Source: Methanosarcinales archaeon
GTDB lineage: Archaea > Halobacteriota > Syntropharchaeia > Alkanophagales > Methanospirareceae
NCBI GenBank assembly: GCA_025464345.1
Contig: JAODGP010000115.1
Span: 542 to 9,862 of the forward strand
DNA length: 9,321 nt
Reading direction: 5' to 3'
Shown here one piece after another: positions 1-6,264 of the stretch. Under the pieces are notes generated by a model, which did not search any database, was not told where the DNA came from, and worked only from the letters and a program-made list of their open reading frames with translations. A program made the position numbers and the translations under genes. Each line of letters opens with the position of its first letter. The stretch's first letter is position 1.

Positions 1-275
1 TCCTCTCGCATCTCCCTCCTTATGAGCACCAGCCATACCATATTCGTTACGAAGGAGCCCATAACCATCGAACAGATGACCACACCGATGGATGACCAGC
101 CGGAGGCGGAGAGAGCGATGATGAAAAGGATGAGGATCATCTCACATAGCCCCACAAGTGCTGCAATCCGCTCAGCGGAAATGATATGCCTCTCTCTCTG
201 CTTATATGCCAGCTCCCTCAGGTGGTCAACAACAATCTTAAATGCTCTTCTTTTTGTTAGCCGCTCCATGCTCAT
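1..275 (-). CDS. Small membrane protein, N-terminal part, runs off the left edge
   Basis: The minus strand is open from ATG at 275 to the window edge, giving at least 91 residues with no stop. The product begins MSMERLTKRRAFKIVVDHLR. It has a basic, probably amphipathic first 35 residues, then two hydrophobic stretches at about 36-56 and 61-86 joined by a short Ser/Gly/Trp turn, then a basic IRREMRE segment. This reads as a helical hairpin in the membrane with a cytoplasmic N-terminus. A second ATG lies at 269. No Shine-Dalgarno sequence is visible, but AT-rich DNA directly upstream fits a leaderless or short-leader transcript. I do not recognise the family. A plus-strand reading of the same stretch (22-300) was considered, but its product shows no coherent membrane or domain pattern, so the minus-strand gene is preferred. 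Confidence 0.55.
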   Translation of the reverse strand, partial: MSMERLTKRRAFKIVVDHLRELAYKQRERHIISAERIAALVGLCEMILILFIIALSASGWSSIGVVICSMVMGSFVTNMVWLVLIRREMRE

Positions 276-377
276 TAAATTTGAAACCGATATTACTTAA
301 ATTTTTCTTAAAATTGTAAAAAATTGTCCATTATTGGAAATTTTTTCAAAAATATAGATAATAATTTATAGAACCAA
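276..377. promoter_or_regulatory. AT-rich divergent promoter region
   Basis: These 102 bases between two divergent starts are strongly AT-rich, unlike the flanking genes. On the plus strand an A/T element around 346-356 (CAAAAATATAG) lies about 25-30 nt before ATG 378, the spacing expected of an archaeal TATA box serving a leaderless or nearly leaderless mRNA. On the minus strand an ATTTAAGTAAT-like stretch around 296-306 has similar spacing to ATG 275. Neither gene has a clear Shine-Dalgarno sequence here. The exact boxes are inferred from spacing and composition only. Confidence 0.5.
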
Positions 378-1685
378 ATGTTACTAAATAACATGCAAAA
401 ATTAATTCTATTAGCCGGAACGAAAAAATTTTGTTTCCTGATTCTGTTAGTAGCTCTGGTCTCAAATCTGGGGCATGTTAGCGCTCAGGAATCAACCACG
501 GGCACCATCGTAGTAATCACTTATCCGGTGAAAGGGGAGATATACATAGATGGCAGGTATGTAGCCACAGGTGCTTATTCCGGTGAGCATGAGCCAGGGC
601 AGTATACAATATCCTTCGGACATGTTGAGGGGTACAAAACACCTGAAGACGTAGTAATCGAGTTAAAAGAGAATGAAACATACCCGGTAACGGGTTACTA
701 TGAATTAAGCGGTGGTATATCTGTAACCACTGAGCCGGTTGCCGGTAAAATATATATAGATGGCACATATGTCGGCTCCGGGTCCTATTCTGGTAAATAC
801 GAACCAGGGACATATACAATCTCATTTGGAGAAGTTGCTGGATATATAGCCCCTGATGCTCAGACAGTGACGGTGCTCTCAGGTAGAACGACATCTGTTC
901 GTGGTATATATGAGCCGGTTGCTTTTCCAATAACCGGCACTTTATCCGTAACTACGGAGCCGGTTGATGGTAAGATATATATAGATGGCACATATGTCGG
1001 CTCCGGGTCCTATTCTGGAGAATACGAACCAGGGAGTTATAGGGTTTCTTTCGGAGACGTGGCAGGATATGTAACGCCTGATGCGCAAATAGTAGTTGTA
1101 ACTTCAGGTAGAGTGACAACTGTTGTCGGGAGATACGAACTTGTAGCTCCTCCAATCGCACCCAGTATTCAGCTATATTCGACCAGAAAAACGATCACCC
1201 AAAACCAACCAGGGTTACTCACTATTTCCGCAGTTAACATCATGGGCAATCCGGTAATGACCGCGGAAACTATTTTTACCGTGCCTCCGGGTGTAGAGAT
1301 TGTAGGTGTGGGCACACCCTTTGTAAATTCCGGTGCTGGTCAATACACCGGTAAATTTATTGTTCTACCAGAAGATGAGAAGCACTATACCGTATCAGTC
1401 AGAGTACTGGATGAGGAACTGAGCTCGTTTACCGTGAAAGCACAAACGATTTATTATTTTGGAAGCGACATAGCAAACAGGCAGATGCTGCAAACCACAT
1501 TCACGTTTACCGTCATGCACCCAACGCCCACACCAACTCCCCCAACACCAATACCAGAAACGCCCAATTCAACATCAGACTTAACAGTGATTATGCCGAC
1601 ACCCGCACCAACGCCGGGCTTTGAAGCGGTATTCACAATTGCGGTACTGTCTGCGATAGCATATTTAATTAGAAGGAAGAAATGA
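378..1685 (+). CDS. Surface protein with three PEGA repeats and PGF-CTERM anchor
   Basis: A secreted 435-residue protein. Residues 1-36 form a signal peptide with hydrophobic core FLILLVALVSNLG and a likely cut after HVSA. Three PEGA-type repeats follow at about 43-110, 112-180 and 187-255, each with the pattern TxEPVxGKIYIDGxYVGSGxYSGxYEPGxYxxSFGxVxGYxxPD. Residues 263-380 look like a beta-sandwich, Ig-like domain. A Thr/Pro-rich stalk (about 382-413) leads to TPGFEAVFTIAVLSAIAYL and RRKK. This is the three-part PGF-CTERM signal: a PGF motif, one membrane helix and a basic end. In family knowledge archaeosortase A processes this signal and the protein is lipid-anchored at the cell surface. 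PEGA domains are known from surface proteins but their ligand is generally unclear. The stop overlaps the next start (ATGA), so the two are co-translated. ATG 393 is an alternative start that would also keep the signal peptide. Confidence 0.88.
   Translation: MLLNNMQKLILLAGTKKFCFLILLVALVSNLGHVSAQESTTGTIVVITYPVKGEIYIDGRYVATGAYSGEHEPGQYTISFGHVEGYKTPEDVVIELKENETYPVTGYYELSGGISVTTEPVAGKIYIDGTYVGSGSYSGKYEPGTYTISFGEVAGYIAPDAQTVTVLSGRTTSVRGIYEPVAFPITGTLSVTTEPVDGKIYIDGTYVGSGSYSGEYEPGSYRVSFGDVAGYVTPDAQIVVVTSGRVTTVVGRYELVAPPIAPSIQLYSTRKTITQNQPGLLTISAVNIMGNPVMTAETIFTVPPGVEIVGVGTPFVNSGAGQYTGKFIVLPEDEKHYTVSVRVLDEELSSFTVKAQTIYYFGSDIANRQMLQTTFTFTVMHPTPTPTPPTPIPETPNSTSDLTVIMPTPAPTPGFEAVFTIAVLSAIAYLIRRKK
750..1018 (+). 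repeat. 44-bp perfect direct repeat inside PEGA repeats 2 and 3
   Basis: Bases 750-793 and 975-1018 are identical over 44 bp, 225 bp apart (75 codons, one PEGA unit). They encode the YIDGTYVGSGSYSG core. The equivalent stretch of PEGA repeat 1 (around 537-583) has diverged at many silent and non-silent sites. This points to a recent tandem duplication of one unit or gene conversion between units 2 and 3. Confidence 0.85.
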
Positions 1686-3304
1686 AGTTTGAAAAGGGCG
1701 GAATCTGGATCATCTTCTGTACAGTATTGCTATCGCTAACACCCTCATTTGCTTCAAACCCTTCTTCACATGATTCTGACAATGATGGAATACCAGATGG
1801 ATGGGAAATCAAATATGGACTCGATCCAGAAGACCCAAACGATATAAATCAAGATTATAACAACAATGGACTTACGAACATAGAGGAATACGCGAGGGGC
1901 TTCGATCCATATAATAGAGATACAGATAATGATAAAATATCGAATTATGCAGAAGTAAAGGGTTTATTTGGTTTTGTAACCGACCCGCTCAATACTGATA
2001 CTGATGGAGATGGCTTAACAGATTTAGAAGAGATTGCCACGTATATCGGTGTGAATACGTCGCAATTGTTCGTGGAAGCATCGGTAATAGAAGATTTGAA
2101 GCGGAGATATCCTTATGCATTGGACCCAACAGACCCAGATGTGGATGACGATGGGCTATTAGATGGGGAGGAGATATCAAGAGGCACTTCGCCAACAAAT
2201 CTTGATTCAGATACAGATGGGCTCACAGATTACGAAGAAGTTTATAAATATAACACCAATCCAGCAAATGTGGATACAGATGGTGACTGGCTCCCGGATA
2301 AGGAAGAGGTCACAGCCGGCACAGATGGATTTATAACCGACCCTAACTGCCAGGATACAGATGGGGATGGTATAACAGATGGAGAGGAAGTTTTGGCGGT
2401 TGCTCAGGTTATGATTTATCCGAGTAAGCATGCACTTACATACGAAGAGTTTATCGCCGATAACGCCTATGCAGGTGAATATGTTACGTTCAAGGCGAGA
2501 GTGGGGAGAATTTATCATGAACCACTGGATATGAACTCATATTATATCCAATTAAAACCTCTAAATCTGAGCACGCAATCCAAACGGGGGATTGTACATG
2601 TAGGTAATCCCTGGCATTATGACCCTGAAAATGATTTGCTCCTCGTGGATGAGGTCTTCGGTTATGTATTAAGAGAAGGGGATGTGATAGTGGTCACGGG
2701 CGTTGCAGGTAAATTTGAGGGGATGAGCAGGGCAATCAGTGTCAAAACGAACTGTAATGACGCTGAGGGAAGCATATACTTACTATTAGACCCGGAAGAA
2801 GCTGCTTCGAGAATCTCTGTCTATGAGCTGCCTTCACCTTTAATACATTATCCTTTTTGGTCACATGTGAAGTTAGTATCGTTTTCCACCAATTATGCAT
2901 CCTGGCAATATGTGAATTTAACCACTACACCGGCGTCACCCTCCAATAATTCGTCCAATGTGACGGAATCGAACAACATAGACGAAGTGGACGAAAAAAA
3001 ATTAACAGTTACTAACGCTCCAAAAGCTGAGGAGAACATTGCAGGACTACTCATTTATACACTGATTGTGAATGGAATCCTTATTGTAGCACTACTCTCG
3101 TATAAATTTATTAAAAGGAGGAAGCGAGAAGAAGCCTGGCTGGTGTCTGATATACGAAATAAGGGGTATGCATACGAAGTAGCGGTGAATAAGGATGGTA
3201 AAAGGGCAATAATAAAATTGAATGAGCGATTATACAGGCAATTAATAAAGAAGAAGAGGCTGGTATTGGGTAACCACACGATTGTGGTCCCGCAGAGGAG
3301 ATAA
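1682..3304 (+). CDS. Calcium-loop (TSP3-like) surface protein with OB-like domain and C-terminal membrane helix
   Basis: A 540-residue membrane-anchored exoprotein. Residues 1-24 are a signal peptide. Eight Asp-rich loops of the DxDxDGxxDxxE type start at about residues 31, 51, 80, 105, 153, 175, 198 and 225. They resemble thrombospondin type 3 repeats, which bind calcium. The best-preserved are DTDGDGLTDLEE and DTDGDGITDGEE; the second is degenerate. Residues 243-358 show an OB-fold-like strand pattern (YVTFKARVGRIY, YYIQLKP, REGDVIVVTGVAGKFEG). A Ser/Thr/Asn-rich stalk (about 412-450) carries N-glycosylation sequons such as NLT, NSS and NVT. A single membrane helix at about 454-476 is followed by KRRKREE and a roughly 60-residue basic cytoplasmic tail. 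The start overlaps the preceding stop (ATGA), with GAAGGAAG at 1672-1679 as ribosome binding site. The likely role is structural or adhesive at the cell surface. The OB assignment is from pattern only. Confidence 0.82.
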   Translation: MKFEKGGIWIIFCTVLLSLTPSFASNPSSHDSDNDGIPDGWEIKYGLDPEDPNDINQDYNNNGLTNIEEYARGFDPYNRDTDNDKISNYAEVKGLFGFVTDPLNTDTDGDGLTDLEEIATYIGVNTSQLFVEASVIEDLKRRYPYALDPTDPDVDDDGLLDGEEISRGTSPTNLDSDTDGLTDYEEVYKYNTNPANVDTDGDWLPDKEEVTAGTDGFITDPNCQDTDGDGITDGEEVLAVAQVMIYPSKHALTYEEFIADNAYAGEYVTFKARVGRIYHEPLDMNSYYIQLKPLNLSTQSKRGIVHVGNPWHYDPENDLLLVDEVFGYVLREGDVIVVTGVAGKFEGMSRAISVKTNCNDAEGSIYLLLDPEEAASRISVYELPSPLIHYPFWSHVKLVSFSTNYASWQYVNLTTTPASPSNNSSNVTESNNIDEVDEKKLTVTNAPKAEENIAGLLIYTLIVNGILIVALLSYKFIKRRKREEAWLVSDIRNKGYAYEVAVNKDGKRAIIKLNERLYRQLIKKKRLVLGNHTIVVPQRR

Positions 3305-3326
3305 AAGTGCAGCTCAACTCAATATT

Positions 3327-3372
3327 GCCATGAATAGCAGGCTGTGAACTGCCGTTACATGTTGAACATGGC
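3327..3372. other. Inverted repeats in the intergenic region
   Basis: The gap between the TSP3-like gene and tRNA-Glu (3305-3404) holds nested inverted repeats. GCCATG at 3327-3332 pairs with CATGGC at 3367-3372, and GCAG at 3337-3340 with CTGC at 3349-3352. CATGTTGAACATG at 3358-3370 is a near-palindrome that competes with the outer stem. No T run follows on either strand, so a simple archaeal terminator is not obvious. It could be a shared 3' processing structure between convergent genes or chance. No open reading frame of interest lies here. Confidence 0.3.
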
Positions 3373-3404
3373 GTACCGGGCTCAGATTCCAAATACAGGG
3401 ATTA

Positions 3405-3479
3405 TGCTCCGGTCGGGATTTGAACCCGAGTCCTTGGCTCGAAAGGCCGAGATGATTGGCCGAGCTACACTACCGGAGC
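3405..3479 (-). tRNA. tRNA-Glu, anticodon TTC
   Basis: The minus strand folds as a full cloverleaf of 75 nt. The acceptor strands are GCTCCGG and CCGGAGC, with A73 the discriminator at position 3405. The T arm is TCGGG-TTCAAAT-CCCGA. The anticodon loop is CTTTCGA, with TTC complementary to 3441-3443. The body resembles archaeal tRNA-Glu. CCA is not encoded (the next bases read TAA), so it would be added by the CCA-adding enzyme. The anticodon stem has a C28-A42 mismatch (3449 and 3435), and the D stem appears to contain a U-U apposition at 13-22. The gene lies 16 nt downstream of the rpl12 stop on the same strand with no separate AT-rich promoter visible. Confidence 0.95.
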
Positions 3480-3486
3480 AAAAAAA
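3480..3486 (-). terminator. T7 tract between rpl12 and tRNA-Glu
   Basis: On the minus strand the rpl12 stop is followed by CTTCGCTTC and then seven T residues ending at the base before tRNA G1. Archaeal intrinsic termination needs little more than a run of about five or more Ts, so this is a plausible 3' end for rpl12 mRNA. It is also the immediate 5' leader of the tRNA, so termination here must be partial if the tRNA is read from the rpl12 promoter. Confidence 0.5.
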
Positions 3487-3495
3487 GAAGCGAAG

Positions 3496-3828
3496 TTAGC
3501 CAAACAGGGATGCAAGACCTTCCATACCCGTCTCTTCCGCCTTCTCCTTCTCTTCCTCCTTCTCTTTCTTCTTCTCCTCTTCCTTCCCTTTCTCTTCTGC
3601 CTCGCCTTTCTCCGCGGGTGGTGCAGGTGTCTGTGGAACCGGTGCGGGAGCATAAGCAGGCTGAGAAATAGCCTCATCTATATTCACGCCATCAAGTGCG
3701 GAGACCAGCCCTTTTATACGCCCCATATCCGGCTCTATCCCGGCAGCTTCCATAATCGCGCTTATCCGCTCCTCTGTAATCTCCTTGCCCGAATTATGCA
3801 ATAGCAATGCCGCGTATATGTATTCCAT
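3496..3828 (-). CDS. rpl12: Large-subunit ribosomal protein P1/L12, archaeal type
   Basis: A 110-residue acidic ribosomal stalk protein, which in family knowledge dimerises on L10/P0 and recruits translation factors. The N-terminal helical domain (MEYIYAALLLHNSGKEITEE to about residue 57) is the dimerisation part. It is followed by an Ala/Pro hinge (about 58-72) and a Glu/Lys-rich charged hinge (about 73-100). The C-terminal tail GMEGLASLFG matches the factor-binding tail of archaeal P1. The start at 3828 is chosen because family members begin MEYIYA. GGAGGTGA at 3844-3837 sits 8 nt upstream, an ideal distance; ATG 3837 overlaps that site. The frame stays open upstream to 4206, but that part only mirrors the divergent gene. 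Unlike the usual L11-L1-L10-L12 operon of many archaea, no other ribosomal protein gene adjoins it here; it heads a unit with tRNA-Glu. Confidence 0.95.
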   Translation of the reverse strand: MEYIYAALLLHNSGKEITEERISAIMEAAGIEPDMGRIKGLVSALDGVNIDEAISQPAYAPAPVPQTPAPPAEKGEAEEKGKEEEKKKEKEEEKEKAEETGMEGLASLFG

Positions 3829-3909
3829 GCCGCTCATCACCTCCTTATTCTCCTTTGCTTTTATAATATCTTTCTTTATAAATAAACATTCTGACATGCT
3901 GGTGATGAT
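3829..3909. promoter_or_regulatory. Divergent promoter of rpl12 and the GH130-type gene
   Basis: TTTATAAATAAA at 3875-3886 reads as a TATA-like box on both strands. For the plus gene it lies about 24-35 nt before ATG 3910, giving a very short leader that could carry GGTGAT (3901-3906). For rpl12 it lies about 47-58 nt before ATG 3828, giving a leader of roughly 20-25 nt that contains the GGAGGTGA ribosome binding site. A second minus-strand candidate, TTATAAAA near 3860-3867, would leave too short a leader for that site. Sharing of one box by both genes is an inference. Confidence 0.5.
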
Positions 3910-4938
3910 ATGATTACGAGGTATGAGCACAACCCGATAATAAGACCCGGTGATGTGAGACCATCCATAGAAGGCTACAGGGTGGTTGGCGCGTTCAATC
4001 CTGGTGCAACGAGCTGCGGTGACGAGATTATATTGCTGGTACGAATTGCGGAGAGCTGCGAGCCGGAGCCGGGCTTTGTACGCGTGCCTGTTTATCGGTT
4101 CGGGCGTCCTGTTATCCATGAATTCAGGAGCGAAGAGTGCGAGCAGAGCGGTGATACGCGGGTCGTTTCCTGTAAAGGGCGGACCTATCTCACCTCTCTG
4201 AGCCACATACGATTAGCGCGGAGCAGAGATGGTCTCCACTTCGTTGTGGATACCGAGCCATTCATTTACCCGGTTGATGAGACTGAGGAATACGGGGTTG
4301 AAGATGCCAGGGTTACTTTTGTGGATGGGAAGTACTGCATCACATATACCGCTATTTCAGGTGATTCATGGGCTACTGCGCTTGCAGTTACCCGTGATTT
4401 CAAAAGTGTCGAACGTAAAGGCATCATATTCCATCCGGAGAACAAGGATGTGGTTATCTTCCCGGAGAAGGTGGACGGCATGTACGTTGCACTCCATCGC
4501 CCGAATAACACACTCTTCGGTAAGCCCTCTATATGGTACAGTGAATCACCCGACCTCATCCACTGGGGTAATCACAGGTGCATTCTCCGTCCGGGACATG
4601 GATGGGATGCGCAGAGGATAGGTGCCGGCGCACCACCGATAAGGACAGCCGAAGGCTGGCTGGTCATATGTCACGGCAAAGGCGATACGGGTGCGTATTC
4701 ACTCTTCTGTATATTGCTTGACCTTGAGAAGCCGTATAAGGTCTTGAAACGATCGTCAGAACCACTGATGGTGCCGGAGGAGCCTTATGAGACCAGAGGG
4801 TTCTTCCCGAACGTCGTGTTCTCAAACGGGGTGGTGGAGCATGACGGTAAACTCTTCGTTTACTACGGTGCATCGGACGATACCACGAACGTCGCGATTA
4901 CTGATATAGAGAGCCTGCTCGCACAGATGGATGAATGA
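3910..4938 (+). CDS. GH130-type glycoside phosphorylase/hydrolase (mannoside-type)
   Basis: A 342-residue protein with the five-bladed beta-propeller signature of glycoside hydrolase family 130, whose characterised members mostly act on beta-linked mannosides as phosphorylases or, in some subfamilies, as hydrolases. Visible landmarks are AFNPGA (28-33), LLVRIAE (42-48), HIRLARSRDGLHF (99-111), YGVEDARVTFVDGKY (128-142), where D132 is the candidate general acid, NKDVVIFPEKVDGMY (178-192), ALHRP (194-198), and GFFPNVVFSNG (297-307). Basic residues R45, R134, H196 and R197 are candidates for phosphate contact. No signal peptide is present, so it is cytoplasmic. The length is typical of the family. 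Its stop overlaps the start of the glycosyltransferase (ATGA), so the two are co-expressed and probably act on the same glycan. The exact substrate and the choice between phosphorylase and hydrolase cannot be settled from motifs. Confidence 0.85.
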   Translation: MITRYEHNPIIRPGDVRPSIEGYRVVGAFNPGATSCGDEIILLVRIAESCEPEPGFVRVPVYRFGRPVIHEFRSEECEQSGDTRVVSCKGRTYLTSLSHIRLARSRDGLHFVVDTEPFIYPVDETEEYGVEDARVTFVDGKYCITYTAISGDSWATALAVTRDFKSVERKGIIFHPENKDVVIFPEKVDGMYVALHRPNNTLFGKPSIWYSESPDLIHWGNHRCILRPGHGWDAQRIGAGAPPIRTAEGWLVICHGKGDTGAYSLFCILLDLEKPYKVLKRSSEPLMVPEEPYETRGFFPNVVFSNGVVEHDGKLFVYYGASDDTTNVAITDIESLLAQMDE

Positions 4939-6092
4939 GGATTCTGATAGATTTCAGGAAGTTTGACGGTGTGGTCGGCGGTGTCGAGCAATTTGTGATC
5001 CAGCTAACGAGGCATATAGCAGAAGCAGGTAATTCTGTTCTCATACTCGCCAGGAGCAGCAGGTTTGAGGAAGTGGCACGCATGTTCGAAGAATACCGGG
5101 CTGTTAAGACCCTGCCTCTTCGCACGCGTTCGCACAGGATAGCGATGAAGAACGCATGGCTGGATACTGTCACCATCCAGAAGATAGCGAAACGTGAAGG
5201 TGTGGATGTTATTCACTTCCCTTATAACTGGAGCTTGCCGTTTCGTAAGGCGGTACCGTGCGTTCTGACCATACACGACGTTATTCCTTTCACTTTCCGT
5301 GAGGCGATGGGGCTATTCACGAACATCATACTGTATAAGCCGGTTACACGGCTGGCTTGTCGTCTCAACGATGTAATAACCACGGTTTCCGAGTTCTCGA
5401 AGCGTGAGATAGTGGATAAGGTTGGTGTGGAACCCGATAAGATAAGGGTGATACCAAATGGATTGCGTGAACCCACGCACGTGGAGCTGGGGGGAGGAAT
5501 CACGAGGAGACTCCGGCTGGAGCACGGGTACATCCTCAACGTTGGCGGTATACATGAGCGGAAGAATATACCGCGCTTGATCCGCGCGTTCGCACGACTG
5601 CTCGCTCTGGAATCCTATCCAGGTAAACTGGTCATAACCGGGAGTGTAACCGGTAACCCGTACGTGGAGAAGATGAAACGTGTCTGTGATAGTGTGGTGA
5701 AAGAGGAGGGACTGGAGGAGCGTGTGATTTTTACAGGGTTCATCACGGATGAGGAGCTGGATATTTTATTACGAAATGCCGACTGCCTTGTCTATCCTTC
5801 GCTCTACGAGGGGTTTGGGATACCGATACTCGAGGCGATGCGTATGGGTACGCCGGTTATAACATCAAATATCGGGGGCACTGCGGAGGTCGCGGGCGAT
5901 GCCGCCATTCTTGTAGACCCTTATAATATTGAAGAACTGAGCTCTGCAATGGCAGAATTGATTCATGATGGTGCGCTCCGCCGCGAATTATGCGCTAAGG
6001 GCAGGAAAAAAGCGAGTGCATATTCGTGGGCTGAGACCGCGAAGCGCTATCTTGAGCTCTATAACGAGATCATTGAGCGTAGCAGGGCATGA
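4935..6092 (+). CDS. GT4-family glycosyltransferase (GT-B fold)
   Basis: A 385-residue retaining glycosyltransferase of the GT4 (RfaB/mannosyltransferase) type. The N-terminal Rossmann domain starts MRILIDFRKFDGVVGGVEQF with the Gly-rich acceptor loop (14-17), followed by DVIHFPYNW (91-99) and LTIHDVIPF (111-119). The linker contains TVSEFSKREIV and IPNG (173-176). The C-terminal donor domain has NVGGIHERKN (202-211; R209/K210 are candidates for nucleotide-sugar phosphate contact) and VIFTGFITDEEL. The E-x7-E motif is in YEGFGIPILEAM with E292 and E300, followed by GTPVITSN. The length is normal and no membrane helix is seen. Translation is coupled to the GH130-type gene through the 4-base ATGA overlap. 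The donor may be GDP-mannose or another NDP-sugar; neither donor nor acceptor is readable from the sequence. Confidence 0.9.
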   Translation: MRILIDFRKFDGVVGGVEQFVIQLTRHIAEAGNSVLILARSSRFEEVARMFEEYRAVKTLPLRTRSHRIAMKNAWLDTVTIQKIAKREGVDVIHFPYNWSLPFRKAVPCVLTIHDVIPFTFREAMGLFTNIILYKPVTRLACRLNDVITTVSEFSKREIVDKVGVEPDKIRVIPNGLREPTHVELGGGITRRLRLEHGYILNVGGIHERKNIPRLIRAFARLLALESYPGKLVITGSVTGNPYVEKMKRVCDSVVKEEGLEERVIFTGFITDEELDILLRNADCLVYPSLYEGFGIPILEAMRMGTPVITSNIGGTAEVAGDAAILVDPYNIEELSSAMAELIHDGALRRELCAKGRKKASAYSWAETAKRYLELYNEIIERSRA

Positions 6093-6114
6093 CAATATCG
6101 CTATTATCATGCTG

Positions 6115-6124
6115 TTATTCTTTT
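6115..6124 (+). terminator. T-rich terminator candidate after the GT4 gene
   Basis: TTATTCTTTT begins 23 nt after the glycosyltransferase stop. It is the first pyrimidine-rich T cluster downstream and fits the T-run style of archaeal termination, although the longest pure run is only four. Confidence 0.4.
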
Positions 6125-6163
6125 AAGCCTTTACGTTCTCCGTGTGCTCTGCGGCGAATTTTG

Positions 6164-6179
6164 ATGCCACTCATGGCAT
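6164..6179. other. Perfect hairpin between convergent genes
   Basis: ATGCCA (6164-6169) and TGGCAT (6174-6179) form a perfect 6-bp stem with a CTCA loop. It lies midway between the ends of the convergent GT4 and lhr genes and has no following T run, so it may be a 3' structure or chance. The rest of 6125-6222 shows no gene or other signal that I can support. Confidence 0.35.
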
Positions 6180-6222
6180 TTAAACCTGACAGCCATATTC
6201 AAGCGTTCAAAATGAATTAGAG

Positions 6223-6264
6223 AAAAAGTGAGGTGATGGAATGACAGATAGGAGAGGACCTATC
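6223..6264 (-). terminator. Hairpin and T5 tract at the end of lhr
   Basis: GATAGG (6247-6252) and CCTATC (6259-6264) form a perfect 6-bp stem with a 6-nt loop that overlaps the lhr stop codon. On the minus strand a T5 run (6227-6223) follows about 19 nt later. The T run is the more likely termination signal in an archaeon; the hairpin may protect the 3' end. Confidence 0.4.

Noticed and set aside
22..300. Plus-strand open frame of 92 codons overlapping the left-edge gene
   Set aside because: Its product has no domain or membrane pattern, while the opposite strand gives a coherent membrane protein whose start abuts an AT-rich promoter region.
750..1018. CRISPR-like spacing of repeats
   Set aside because: Only two exact copies exist and they lie inside coding PEGA units with codon-phase spacing.
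517..1161. Minus-strand open frames inside the PEGA gene with repeated His/Leu-rich segments
   Set aside because: They repeat because the PEGA units repeat on the other strand; there is no start signal or plausible product.
3456..3677. Open frames on both strands rich in Ser/Pro/Leu or Arg/Lys
   Set aside because: They are the frameshifted image of the Glu/Lys-rich hinge of rpl12 and run into tRNA-Glu; low complexity explains them.
3829..4206. Upstream in-frame extension of rpl12
   Set aside because: It mirrors the GH130-type gene, family members start at MEYIYA, and GGAGGTGA is placed ideally for the start at 3828.
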